Shown here piece by piece: positions 22,216-34,482 of a stretch of 64,000 bases of DNA. The first letter of the stretch is position 1. Every line of letters starts with the position of its first letter. The position numbers were made by a program, and so were the translations under genes. The notes beneath the pieces were generated by a model. That model was given only the letters and a program-made list of their open reading frames with translations. It ran no database searches and was not told where the DNA came from. This DNA is from Bubalus kerabau (taxonomy: Eukaryota > Chordata > Mammalia > Artiodactyla > Bovidae), in NCBI RefSeq assembly GCF_029407905.1, contig NC_073625.1, forward strand, positions 165,994,240 to 166,058,239. Reading direction: 5' to 3'.

Positions 22216-23658
22216 CAAAGAACAATGGCACAATGAAAGGAAAAAATGTTTTACTGTCTCTCTCCTATAAAGGAGCAGTCTACATCTCCACCTGTTGGAT
22301 GTACATATACAGTTCACAGAGTTTGCTGAATCTATGCTTCAAAATAACATACGAGTGCAGAATGCTGACTTTTAGGTAAGCTCATCTCATTGACTTGATA
22401 CAGATACTAGATTTTTTTTCTCTAATTTATGATTATCATAACTCATTATATGTATTTTTCACTGACTGATCACAGGTATACCATATATTTTGTGGTGTTT
22501 AATAATAATAAGTCTATTTAATAATAATAGGTTTAATCTGCTGAGTGAGCCTAAGAACACTGGAATGAGGGTAGAACTACAGAATATAACCTCAGCATTG
22601 AAAGGAACTATGTATGCCTGACCTTGTGTGAATTTAAGACACCAAATTGATTTCTAAATAAACTAGTAAATGTAGAGGTAAAGATTTTTCAGAATCTGAA
22701 ATGAAAAAAAGCAAAAAAGTGTTATGTTTCCCTAAGGTAGATCTCTTTTTATGGTAGACCATATAACATAGCAATAAAGGAATAGGCAATATTTGCATAC
22801 CCAGTGGACTGTTTAAATATTACTGTGACTGAGAACAAAAGACTTCAAAATTTCCCTAGCTCTGTTGTTTAAATCTATATGGGAATACAGATTTAGAGCT
22901 AAATGGAGCACAATCACACAGGGAGCCTCTGGAGGCTACAAGGACTATGAATATTGATGGGAATTCACTTCTGTGTTGTGCCCTGAACCAATGACAACGG
23001 AGTAGTAAACAACTATTTCCTTGGAGATGCAAATAGATTCCATAGGCTGTGAACTGAGACTCTTTCTCACTCAGATCTTATTCAAAGCAGACAGTGTATT
23101 TAGAAGGGTACACATATCCTAACAATTAGACTGGATATGGCAAACCAGAAACAAAGAAACAGAATTAGTTCCAACTCATTATAACTGTAAACAAGACTTT
23201 TTTTTCTCTCTCTCTCACCAAGTAGCCTAGAGATGGCATTATTTTTGCTTCACATTTTAGAAATAAACAAATTCATTCTAGAAAAGTTGCTATTGAGTAT
23301 TTAGCAAGATTTTGCTGATCTGAATTCTACCAATGCTATCCTTTAGAGAAATACAGTATTTTCTAGAAGATTGTTGCTAATGTCACTTTTATTTATGGTG
23401 AAAAGATCTATTTTCCAATTAGGAAAATTTCTCTCTGGAGTCTCCAGAAGTTTATAAGTGACCTTTCCTATGACAAAATGCCATGAGGAGAAAAGGGGAA
23501 AGTAAAAAAAAAAAAATAGAATGGTTGATGAAAACTCTAAAAATGATATCCTGAAGAGAAAAATAGAATCCTTTCTTTTAGAGGAGAAAAGCACCAAAGG
23601 ATATTGGATGGAAATTTGGAGAAAGGAAAACATACTCAATCTAAAGAAAAAATATACT
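22216..23658. other. unclassified AT-rich stretch
   Basis: No recognised element and no long open frame; a 98-codon minus frame at 23343-23639 has no domain. Confidence 0.5.
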
Positions 23659-23670
23659 CAATGTAAACAA

Positions 23671-23880
23671 GGTATTAGTTACTCAGCTGGGTCCAACACT
23701 TTGCAATCCCATGAAGTGTAGCCTGCAAGGCTCCTCTGTCCATGAAACTCTCCAGGCAATAATACTGGTGTGGGTGGCTGTTTCATCCTTCATGAGATCT
23801 TCCTGATTAAACCTAGGATTAAACTCTCATCTTTGCCTTGCAGGCAGATTCTTTACCATCTGAGCCACCTGAGAAGTCCT
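23671..23880 (-). mobile_element. Bov-tA SINE, diverged, with 12-bp TSD
   Basis: Reverse Bov-tA from 'ttactcagctgggtccaac' to the complement of the head, 'gccacctgagaagtcct'. The flanks caatgtaaacaa (23659-23670) and cattgtgaacaa (23881-23892) match at 10 of 12 positions. Many substitutions suggest an older insertion. Confidence 0.8.
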
Positions 23881-24039
23881 CATTGTGAACAAACCATCAG
23901 AAATGATGGGGTTGAATAGTAAAATTTAGCATGATGTCCCAAAATAATTACTTAAATGCTTTAGCTTAAATAACAGTACTTTTTTTTTTTTTTTTTAAAA
24001 AAGCAGGTTACTTTAGATTACTTACAAAACAGACAAGTA

Positions 24040-24123
24040 TACCTGTGGCGGATTTATTTTGATATTTGGCAAAACTAATACAATTATGTAAAGTTTAAAA
24101 ATAAAATAAAATTAAAAAAAAAA
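24040..24123 (+). mobile_element. very short L1 3'-end insertion
   Basis: 'gtatacctgtggcggattta', then the terminal block 'aatacaattatgtaaagt' and an A-rich tail form the last ~85 bp of the young bovine L1 (compare 41047-41130 and 61080-61160). Severely 5' truncated. Confidence 0.85.
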
Positions 24124-24486
24124 GAAATAAAGTTCTGTACTGCTTTATTATTACAGGGAAAAACAGTCTCAAGGTCTATTTGGAGAAAACTGTGGATTTT
24201 CTGAGAATGGGCCACATATTATTCTTTGTGTTTATAGGAGTTAAGTTGAGCTGTAAATACAGAGACAAACCAACAGTATGTCTACATAACAAGTGCTAAA
24301 TTACCGCTCTGTATGGGTGCTTAGATATCACTGGGAATGCCAGTAGGATGGGGAAAAGAATGTATTTTGCTTCCTTTTAGGAAGACCATTGTATTCTATG
24401 AGAAGGGTTTCAGTGATATGTCCTCCAGGTGGGTAGCTACATCGCAATGAATATGCTCAAACAATAATAGATGACTAGCAAATTGC

Positions 24487-24708
24487 CAGCTTCCCTAGTG
24501 GCTCAGAGGTTAAAAAGTCTCCTGCCAATGCAGGAGAGAAAAGAAACGTGCGTTCAGTCCTGGGGTTGGGAAGATCCCCTGGAGGAGGACATGGCAGCCC
24601 ACTCCAGTATTCTTGCCTGGAGAATGCCACGGACAGAAGAGCCTGGTGTGCTATAGTAGATAGGGTTGCAAAGCAACCTATGAAGCAACTGAGCATGCGT
24701 GCACACAC
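24487..24708 (+). mobile_element. Bov-tA SINE with 10-bp TSD
   Basis: Head 'cagcttccctagtggctcag' through the Bov-A body. The TSD agcaaattgc is at 24477-24486 and 24709-24718, exact. The end shows a CA-rich tail. Confidence 0.9.
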
Positions 24709-24718
24709 AGCAAATTGC

Positions 24719-27265
24719 TATCTGAGGAATATTTTTAAATTGTAGGGCTCTCGTGTTCAACAGTGGAAGGTTTGCCAAAGAGGAGGGTGACAGAAGAGCA
24801 AGAGTGAGATGAGCTCCAACAGCAGCCCTCCTTGGTTCCATCTGACTTGACACGCTCAGTCGCCTCTCCAAGTAAATATTTCCAATATTTACACAACATC
24901 TGTTAAAAGAGGAACCAAATTGTTAGCCTACATGATTTAGTCTAGATCTGCTTATATATAGTGCTCATGATTGCCATAGACGTGTGGAATGCTGCTTTTT
25001 TTCTTGTTTGAGGATATTTCTGCTAACAGGAAGTAAGAAAATTCAAACTTTTCTTTACCCACGCGTTTGAGAATTAGAAACTAGATTCTACAGATTCCGT
25101 TGGGGTCTATCAATTTTGTCAACTTTTCTTGAGACATTTCTCTATACCTTTGAGCCACAATCTGGGTTGTTTCAGCTGCCCTGACTTTCCTCACTCCTAA
25201 GCTTCTAGTAGACCTACCGTGCAGAGCTCTTCTCAGACATGCACAGACCCTCACATCTCACATTCTCAGTACCCTTCCAAGATGCAGCTGAGTCCTGAGG
25301 AGTGGAGGGTGTAGGTCAGTTCTTTTATCTTGACACACTTGCAGCAAGTTGACCCAATTATGGTCCTATTTCCTCCCGCCATCATTAAAGATGTAAGACC
25401 TTTAGATCATCCATTTTCTCTTTAGCTTTCTCAACCCACTACTGTTCTCCCTGGTCAACTCCCCAAATTTCAAATGTGCTCTCTGAGAAACTTCTGTCCT
25501 TTGATTATTAGGTTCCCATTTATCCTCAATCACCTCACTGATCCTTCCCAACAATGTCTCTTAAGTGAGAACTGGCTCTTCCTAGAGGGAATCATCTTCC
25601 TCGCAGCTTTCACCAGCAGAAGGAAGCTTGTCATTCTTCCAAGCCCTACTTAAATTCTAGTCTGGGTTTTGGGTCCATGGTCAGAGGCTGCTGGCTGTCC
25701 GTAGTTATTCATTCTCCTTTCTTCTGCAATAACAGAATGCCCATTTTTTAGTTGAGCCATAGTCACCCAGAGTTAAGGATATTTCCCCAAATCTTTTACA
25801 ATTGACTGGCATGGGACTGAGTTCTGACAAGTGAGATATCAGCTGAAATAGCATATGCAACTTCCTCAAATACCTTTCAAGGGAAGAGACACCTCCTTCT
25901 CCTTCCTGCTCCCTATAAACTGGATTGTGGAGCTAAAACAGCTATGATTTGAGGAATGAAGATCACAAATTAGTATATCACACTAATAGCTATTGCCATG
26001 CACAGAGCATAAACAATATGATCAATTGAAATATAAGTTTTTATATTAAAATACACAATTTTTATTATTGAAGAAAAAGAGTTCAGCTCCAGCCAACTGT
26101 ATAATCCAGGAAACTGCTCTTTTATACTGCCCATATGTTCATTTATCTTCAGGTTTAGAAATGGGTTTCAATAAATACAAAAGAAATTAACACTAAGAGG
26201 CCAACCACAACGTGTCTGCATGTTCTAAATGATCTAACCATCCCCAGAATGTGACCACTATATTACACTGACATGGTTGAAGACCTCTGGATCACTTTTG
26301 TGTCAGTAGCTTAGTTATGCCCTATAGTTGAAAAAAAATGATAAGAAATTAAGTTTTGAGAAAAGGAAAGCCAGGAACTGGGGAGATTCAATGTTTCATA
26401 GGTGCCTCTTGGCCAGAGACAGTGCAATTGTGTGTTTGACGTGGAAAATTCCATCACAATAGGATTGGGCTTGATAGGAATAGTGACGGATGTCTGTCAT
26501 GTCCGTGTGTGATTTCTATCTTTGTATGGCTTTAATCATCAATAAAGCATTTATAAAGGCAGAGCATAGGTAGTATGCTAGCATGTGAGAGCTCACTCCT
26601 GGTAAGAAAATATAATGAAGCCAGTCTGTCTATTGTTATTGAAACACCCACTTATCCCTGTCACTTCTATTGTCCTGCCTAGGTTTTCTTGTGTTTATAA
26701 AGATATCTTGAGACATTATCACGTTTTTTAACTAAACTTCAATTATATTTCTTTTGGCTATCTCCAGTGTTTGGCTTCCTTGAGAATACACAATTTCCTG
26801 AAATGCTCACAGCCTTGTATTCAACACTTTACTCTAAATTATACTGGAAATCAACGTCTAAATTGTGGTTTAGTAGTTTCTGGAATCTATCTTTCATCTC
26901 ATGTCTAAAAATTGGAGTTTTCCTTCATTCTATTGTTCTGGAACTTGTCATATTTGTCACAACTCAATAATTACTAACAGGTGGTTCCATGATCATATAT
27001 GTATATTTTGTGTCCTAGAGTGTAACTGATTAGATTCCAGGATCTTAAAGTCATTTAAAACAGTTTGGTGCTTTTGTATTATTTTGATTTTTTGTTTGCT
27101 TGTTTGTTCATCAAATATTTATGCAAGCCTGAAGTGTTTTGGTTCAGAGTTGGGATCAGGACTATAACTAGATACAGATTTTGCTTGCTAAGAATTCGTG
27201 TCATAATAATAATAGTTAAAGGAATTGAGCATTGCAAGGACTACTTATCAGATGTTTGACTCCTG
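24719..27265. other. long stretch without clear repeats
   Basis: About 2.5 kb without SINE or LINE hallmarks. 25640-25960 has the look of an old mammalian repeat ('attcattctcctttcttctg', 'ggcatgggactgagttctg') that I cannot classify. Open frames are at most 67 codons. I see no gene. Confidence 0.45.
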
Positions 27266-27269
27266 AATA

Positions 27270-27445
27270 TTCCTTTTTTCCTCATAGTGTCATGGGGTTG
27301 ATTCCATTGATTTTATAAAAGAGTCCACTGAACAGAGAGCTCCAAGGAGTATTGAAGACCTCACAACTCATAAGCAGAAGTGTTAGTATTTAAATCTAAA
27401 GTTTGTATTCACATCAGAGTATAACTCTGGCTCATTAGCCTTTAC
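27270..27445 (+). repeat. MIR SINE relic
   Basis: 'attccattgattttataaaa', 'agagagctccaaggagtatt', 'cctcacaactcataagcag' and 'gtatttaaatctaaagtttg' follow the MIR 3' order (ccattttaca; agagaggtt; gtcacacagctagtaag; gatttgaaccc). Highly diverged. Confidence 0.5.
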
Positions 27446-27892
27446 TTAATTTGAAATTTTGTCTCTTATTAACCCAACTGACAGTGCCAGTTTGGATTTT
27501 AAAGTCTTTCTTAACAGAAAAGCTAGAAACAAAGTTGTATTCAGAAGTCATGCTTACTTTCTGTCATACATGGGTGTATCCTAATTCCATCAGTGGACAT
27601 ATATGACTAAGCTATACTAATAGAAATATAATATTACATTGCCTTCTTCAATCCCGGGGAATGTTTTTTCCTTCTCCTTTTCCTAGCATTAAGCATACTT
27701 GTAAATAACCTTTACTTTTTTCTTTTTTTTAATCCAAAGACTATTCACAGTGATCTTTTCTTTCTATATATTTCAACATCTCTATCGTGAATTTATGGGT
27801 TTCCCCCCTTTTCAAAGTGTTCCTTCTTCTACTTATCCACATTTCCTTTACCTGAAATCATCAAAAATATCTCTGGGTACCTGTATTTTAAA

Positions 27893-28265
27893 AGACATTA
27901 TGCTAAGTGAAATAAACTAGGCACAGAAAGGAAAAAATACATAATCTCACTAATATATGGAATGTAAAAAGTCAAATACATAGAGATAAAAAGTAGAATG
28001 ATAGTTAAGAAGGTAGGGGAAATGGAACGATATTGGTCAAAGGGTACAAAGTTGCAGTCATGTAGGATGAATAAATCTAAAGATTTCATGTATAGCATGA
28101 TGACTATAGTTAATAGCACTGTATTGAATACTAGAAATTTGCTGAGAGTAGATTTCAAGTGCTTTCCTCACATATGTTAATTAGCTAGACTGTAAGATCA
28201 TTTCACTATGTGTATCAAATCATTTGTATGCCTTAAATATATATAATTTTTATTTTAAAATTAAT
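27893..28265 (+). repeat. old L1 3' end
   Basis: 'acattatgctaagtgaaat', 'gcatgatgactatagttaa' and 'atgttaattagctagactg' are typical of an old placental L1 (L1MA-like) ORF2 end and 3' UTR. Plus strand, ending near an A/T-rich tail. Confidence 0.7.
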
Positions 28266-28437
28266 TTAAAATAATGCCTTCTTATCCTGTGGTTTATCCT
28301 TATTAGGATCATAGACCGTTATTACCTTTCCTCTTTAACTGAAATATCTTGTCTCTGAGTATATTTGATAACAACAATAAGATTTCTCATCCCCTATGTT
28401 TCTGGATATCAATTTTTCTAAAGTCTAAGATGCATGG

Positions 28438-28863
28438 GTGCATGGGGAAATAGATGGGGAAACAGTGGAAACAGTGTCAGACTTTATTTTTTGGGGCTCC
28501 AAAATCATTGCAGATGGTGATTGTGGCCATGAAATTAAAAGACGCTTACTCCTTGAAAGGAAAGTTATGACCAACCTGGATAGCATATTCAAAAGCAGAG
28601 ATATTACTTTGCCAACAAAGATGCGTCTAGTCAAGACTATGGTTTTTCCAGTGGTCACGTATGGATGTGAGAGTTGGACTGTGAAGAAAGCTGAGAGCCG
28701 AAGAATTGATGCTTTTGAACTGTGGTGTTGGAGAAGACTCTTGAGAGTCCCTTGGACTGCAAGGAGATCCAACCAGTCCATCCTAAAGGAGACCAGTCCT
28801 GGATGTTCATTGGAAGGACTGATGTTGAAGCTGAAAATCCAATACTTTGGCCACCTCTTGTGA
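28438..28863 (+). pseudogene. BovB post-RT C-terminal fragment
   Basis: 141 codons of the BovB region after the RT: 'VSDFIFWGSKIIADGDCGHE', 'CESWTVKKAESRRIDAFEL', '[19 protein letters not shown]'. It ends at a stop replacing the usual continuation after 'YFGHLL'. The RT and endonuclease are absent. Confidence 0.85.
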
Positions 28864-29085
28864 AGAGTTGACTCATTGGAAAAGACCCTGATGCTGGGAG
28901 GGACTGGGGGCAGGAGGAGATGGGGATGACCAAGGATGAGATGGCTGGATGGCATTACCGACTCGATGCACATGAGTTTGGGTGAACTCTGGGAGTTGGT
29001 GATGGACAGGGAGGCCTGGAGTGCTGCGATTCATGGGGTCGCAAAGAGTCGGACACGACTGAGTGACTGAACTGAACTGAACTGA
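28440..29085 (+). mobile_element. BovB LINE 3' fragment
   Basis: Starts within the post-RT region ('gaaatagatggggaaacag') and runs to the ctgaa-repeat tail. Truncated 5' of this. No clear TSD; the 5' junction 'tgcatgggtgcatggggaa' contains a small local duplication of gcatggg. Confidence 0.92.
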
Positions 29086-29450
29086 AGACATATCGGAGAC
29101 CAGATCTAGGGTTCTCGTCTTGGCTAAAGTGACAAGATGGTTTGTAAGCTTCCTGCCACTTAAATTCATCAATAAATTGTTTTTGATAATAACTAAATCT
29201 AGAGCAGATATAACCTTTGTTACTTCCACTGCCTCATTAGACATGAGAAGTCAGCAAGATAATAATATTTGCTTTGCCTGATTAATATAAGATTTCTAGT
29301 CAAATCTAAAGAGATGCGATTGCCTAACTCTTGGTAGGCATCTTTGCTAATAAAAAAAGCAATGTGTATTAGAAAACATATTTCATCTGTTCAATCTGCT
29401 CTATGGTCAGTAGCAGCCAAAACTCTTCTTGATGAAATAGGCATTGTTCT
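29086..29450. other. unclassified stretch
   Basis: No recognised feature. Confidence 0.5.
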
Positions 29451-29454
29451 TCAT

Positions 29455-29620
29455 TTAGAGTCAGGCCACCAGTGTTCAAGTCTTATTATTGGTTCCTCTT
29501 AGTAGCATCATCACCTTTCAGAAGTAACCGAGCTTCTCTTCATTTTGTACCTTCTGTAAAATGGGATGAAGGGGGATAATGTGAAAGAGGTACTTTTAAA
29601 ATACTATAGACATTAATGTA
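29455..29620 (+). repeat. MIR SINE relic
   Basis: 'agagtcaggccaccagtgtt', then 'ccttctgtaaaatgggatga' and 'gggggataatgtgaaagag' follow the MIR core and 3' order. Confidence 0.5.
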
Positions 29621-30095
29621 ATAAAAATAATAACAGAATCTCTTGTGTTTTCACAACCTTTACTTCCTTTACCTAAATGAATATTTACAAAGTTAAAATG
29701 AATGAACCTTTAAGTGGTTATTTGTTGCTTGTTTGGCTCCATGCTGAAAGTTAACTTTAATGAATAATCCAAAACTTTATTTTGTTTTTACCAAAAGTCA
29801 TAGTCAAGATATGTTGGTGTGTGTTATTTTTTACAATTTGATACAGTATTTTACTAATTGAATGATTACTTAAATGCTTTCCTGGTATTATTAGAGTAAT
29901 TGTCATGAAAAATCTATTCCCTTAGGACTCAATCACATATAGACCATGTTTTTCATTAAAATTCTTTCAAATATTTATATAAAAGAGGATAATTTATAAT
30001 CTGTGTATCTTGTCATCACAATAATCTCTGTTTGAATTTTGGCTTTGAAAAATACTTGTTGTGTGATCTTAGGCAAGAAGTAATTTTAATTCTCT

Positions 30096-30315
30096 CTATG
30101 TGTACATGTTCAGTTGCTGAATTATGTCTGACTCTTTGTGACTCTATGTTCTGTGGCCCACCAGGCTCCTCTGTCCATGAGATTTCCAGGCAAGAATCTG
30201 GAGTGGGTTGCCATTTCTTACTCCAGGGGATTCTGACCTAGTGATCAAATCCACATCACTTGCATCTCCTCCCTTGGCAGGTGAATTCTTTACCACTGAG
30301 CCACATAGGAAGCCC
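30096..30315 (-). mobile_element. Bov-tA SINE with perfect 14-bp TSD
   Basis: Reverse Bov-tA from 'tgttcagttgctgaattat' to the complement of the head, 'gccacataggaagccc'. The TSD aattttaattctct is at 30082-30095 and 30316-30329, perfect. Confidence 0.92.
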
Positions 30316-30451
30316 AATTTTAATTCTCTGAAGCTCAGTTAATTAATCTAAAAAATAGTGATAAAAGTATTTACTTGATGTGAATTATAAATGAGAGATA
30401 TTGTACATGAAAATTATTTTATCTGATGTTAATTTAATGCACTTATTGTAC

Positions 30452-30678
30452 ATCTGATGCAAAGAACCAACTCATTGGAAAAGACCCTGATTCTGGGAAA
30501 AATTGAAGGCAGGAGGAGAAGAGGACAACAGAGGATGAGATGGTTGCATCACTGACTTGATGAACATGAGTTTGAGCAAGCTTTGGGAGTTAGTGATGGA
30601 CAGGGAAGCCTGGTGTGCTGCAGTCCATGGGATTGCAAAGAGTTGGACATGACTGAGTGACTGAACTGAACTGATTAT
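30452..30678 (+). mobile_element. BovB LINE 3' fragment
   Basis: From 'catctgatgcaaagaacc' to the tail 'tgactgaactgaactgatt'. Contains a small deletion at about 30545 ('gatggttgcatcactgac') relative to other copies. Confidence 0.9.
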
Positions 30679-30689
30679 TAAAAATCATG

Positions 30690-32787
30690 TCACTGTGCAT
30701 CATTATAGAATTGGGAGTCCATCTTAAGGTATACGACTGTGCACAACTCCAGGGAGAGTCATATTCATAGCCTTCTATGTACATGGCATACCCTGTAGTT
30801 AGTTGTTCAAAGACTTGTCTTTGAACCCAAGTCAATTACTTTCTGGTCTCCAGATTCCACTAATAACAAACAAAGAAGCTGGCACTGTTCTAAATGATGG
30901 GAAAACAAAACCAAATGTGATACCATCCCTTTTCTAATGCTGTGTATAATTTAATAAAAATTTTAGATAGGAAATTATGCTAGAGAAAAACAGAAGCAAG
31001 GCCCTTTGCTTTCACAGACAGTTTCTTGGTGAACATTGGGAAAAGATTCCTTCTCAGGGTAGAGATGTTAGAGAAAGCTGTGCCTTATAGGATGGGATGC
31101 CAGGCAGTTCAAGCTTGATGCCACACCCATGACTTGGAGAGCTAAACTCAGGCCAAAATCACATTTCCTTACCAAGGTACCTCTGTGTACAGTACAACCT
31201 GCACCACTGTCCTTAGAGACCCTGAATTGAAGGTTATAATGTTAACTTTGGATCTGCTATCATGGAAGATCGTGTGGTATGAACTAGTGAAACCTCAAAA
31301 TTTTGTGTTATGTGTATAAAGCCAAGTGACCATGTCTTGGATCATTGTTGCATTCAGTGAAAATGAATCTAGCATTTATAACAATTGAACAGAAATTTAA
31401 ATTTTTACTGTACTATTTAGAGAAAGTGTCAAAAGAAATTGCATTGATTCAAAAGAATCCATATAACAGAACTCCTTAATTATATTTGTGTGTGTGTGTG
31501 TCTTTCAACATTTCATACCTACGGATGGGTGGAGGTGGAAGAAATGTTTCTTCCTGTCCCAGTGATTTAAGTCATCAGATTTTTCTGATGACTTAGGAAT
31601 TGGCTTTATTTATATGTAAAATGAAGATGAGGAATGTTCTAATACACTGTGATTTTTAAGAATAGAAATTCTCATTTGCAGATATCATTGAAGTCTATAG
31701 AGTTGATGAGTTAAGCTGGTATTTTTCTTCTTTCCCCGTACTTGATAAAGTTAGTAGTCTTGTATTATAAATGATTTTTCTCCCCAAAGTCTTGTAAAGT
31801 ATACTACAAACTAAAGTTAAGGTTGACAAACTGCTATACTTCCTTTTCTCTCCTAACCCTAAAAGCTCATGAAAAATATATACACTTTAGGATAGGGAAC
31901 AGGTAATTAATGGTTGCCTATAATTCTGAAGCTGAGCATGTTCAATCTGGGTAATTACACCAAATCAGGCAGAAACACTACTATCAGCTGTTAAATGCTA
32001 TTGTACCACTAGGTTTTTTACCTTTGTTTTTCCACTTGAGATGAGACATGACACCTTAACTGAATATATCCTCAAGCTGATGAGAAATTTTTAAACATAT
32101 GTTAAGTACTTTCTCCCTACTGAGTACTCAAGAACAGTTCTAAAAGTCTACAGATAATGATGTATCTTACCTGATCTTTCTAAAGTCACTTCTGGAGAGG
32201 CACTAAATATCTATTTATAATTCATGTTTTAAGCATTTAAAATAGTCTTTTCACATCAACGTTTTACTTCCTTTATTTGTATTCACTCACTGCTTTCAGT
32301 AAGATCAGTCTGAAAACCAGATTGAAAAGCACATCATCCTAGAATTCATAAATTCATGAGGAGTCATTTTACCCACCATCCTAGTTTACACACGAGGACA
32401 GTGAAACTAATACAGTTTAGTACTCTTTGGAAAAACGAATCATCAAACTCAGTTGTGATCTATCAAGAACTAATACCTAATTCCCAGTGTGTTTTTCAAC
32501 TTTAAAATTCTCTCAGGAGTTTCAGGGTGCAGAGCTCAAGCTGATGTCAGCCCTTTCATAGAGTTGAGGCAGTGAGCACAATTCAAACTAGATTTTATAA
32601 ACTAAGTTTAAGTCTATCACTTAAGCTTCACTGTTATTCAACAATCACAGTCATTTGAAAGTATGTGAAGCAGTAGTTGGGTTGGTCTAGCCAGACTGAG
32701 AAAGAGAGAGAAATAGCAACATAAAGATTTGTATGTATATGTTTATAGAATATAAATATTTTATAGATAAATATACATATATTGGGG
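30690..32787. other. stretch without clear repeats
   Basis: About 2.1 kb of AT-rich DNA with a short (TG)n run at 31489-31502, a perfect hairpin at 31568-31595 and a faint MIR-like core near 32360-32420. No gene seen. Confidence 0.45.
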
Positions 32788-32789
32788 GC

Positions 32790-33000
32790 GGGGCTTCCAA
32801 GATGGTGCTAGTGGTAAAGAACCCACCTACCAATGCAGGAGATATAAGAGAGACACAGGTTTGATCCCTGGGTTGAGAAGATCCCCTGGAGGAGGGCATG
32901 GCAACCCACTCCAGTATTCTCACCTGGAGAATCCCATGGACAGAGGAGTCTGATAGGCTGCAGTCCATACAATCTCAAACAGTTGGACAAGCAGGCACAT
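32790..33000 (+). mobile_element. Bov-tA SINE
   Basis: Head 'ggggcttccaagatggtgct', B-box-like 'ggtttgatccctgggttg', Bov-A body and 'gcagtccatacaatctc'. It sits between two AT-repeat tracts (32758-32780 and 33001-33024) that make the TSD ambiguous. Confidence 0.88.
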
Positions 33001-33004
33001 ATGC

Positions 33005-34394
33005 ATATATATATATATTTATTTGTATATATACCAAAAATGCTCTTTAACTAAGACAGGCACTCTTCCTCCTTATGTTTGAATGTCAATGTAGATGTAC
33101 AAGAGACAGAACGCAGGAGAGGCAGTGCAAGCTACTCTTCCAATTATTCTTTCCTTATTTAAGAACCTTTATTTTCAAAAAAGTTTTAGCCAATGTTTGA
33201 TAAGTTCTTTCTTCAAGGCTCCTCATGCCAAAGATTTGTAAATAATTCTGTAGATCAATAGAATACAGCATAAAAATAATGTCTTTGTTATTTCATTCAT
33301 CAGTTTTTATTCTTCAAAAAAATTAAGGGACTGGCTTGTGGAAAGCAGAGGAAGAAGTTAAAGATGAGTTGCAGAACCATCTACGGTATTGCAGACACAA
33401 CACTGGTTTGGAAAAAAATTGTTGTTTCAGAGTTTGTACCTATTTAACTTGAGTGATGTTGAAACACCCAGTTGAAATAGACAAATAGGCAGGGAGAGAT
33501 CTGGCTCAAAATCTCATGAATTCTAGTCAGTCATTTAGATTGTGCAAGTTTCCCAAGGGAACAGTTAAGCAAAAGAAGGACAAAGGGTCATGAACTAAAC
33601 CTTAGAGGGTTCTCATCTTTAAAAATGAGATTAAAAAATGGAGAAATCAGAGAAGAGAAATCAAAACAAGCAGCAGAGGAGTTGATAAGAAAGATGAAAA
33701 TAAAGGGAATTCCATATTTCAAAAGCCAGTGAGAAAAAGTAGTTTCAGAGAGGCTATCTTTCAGTGAGCATGAACTACTAACAAGAAGGTGAGTTGCAGT
33801 GGAGCCAATTCACCCAGGGTGTCTGAAAGTCACTTGGACCTCCATGATGTGTCTCTCCTGCCTGTTTGTGACACTCGATATTGTGACCTGCTCTCTGGTC
33901 TGAGACCCAAACTTCTAGAGTCAGTCAGAGTTGAAATAAAAGATCACGAATCTGTTCTTAAAAACAGTTACCCTGCATGGCTAGAGATAATTATTTCAGA
34001 ATAAATATTGGACTTTAATTGTAGAATATATAGATGTTTTATTTATGATACTTAATCTTCCTCTTGACTCATCATTTTCTTAATTGATATACTGACTTGC
34101 CAGTCTGATTTCTTCTTTCATGGTCTGCTACTGCAGTGCTATGAAGATTGTGTGTGGATTTTCCTGTTAGATTTTCAGGGGTAGCTGGGGCATCATTCCC
34201 TTTAAACTTATTTTATGGGAAAGAAGCAGATACAAAACAGGTGTAGTGCTTTGCTAAAAACCACAGCTAACTTTCTTCAAAGACTGGTCTAATGTTTCAG
34301 GTTGGATTATGAGTTAACTGTGATTTCTCTTATTTTAAATGCATATATGTACTATATAAAGGATAGAGACATTTTACTATAGTTAGTAATAGCT
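33005..34394. other. unclassified stretch
   Basis: No recognised repeat. 33785-34004 has a 71-codon open frame (plus) without a domain. 33850-33930 is of higher complexity than its surroundings. Confidence 0.45.
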
Positions 34395-34482
34395 AGATCT
34401 CAACTTTACTATTACTGTTTTACCTTAGATATGTCACTGCACCTTATTTGCACCTCATTTTTCTCATGTATAAAATAAGTAT

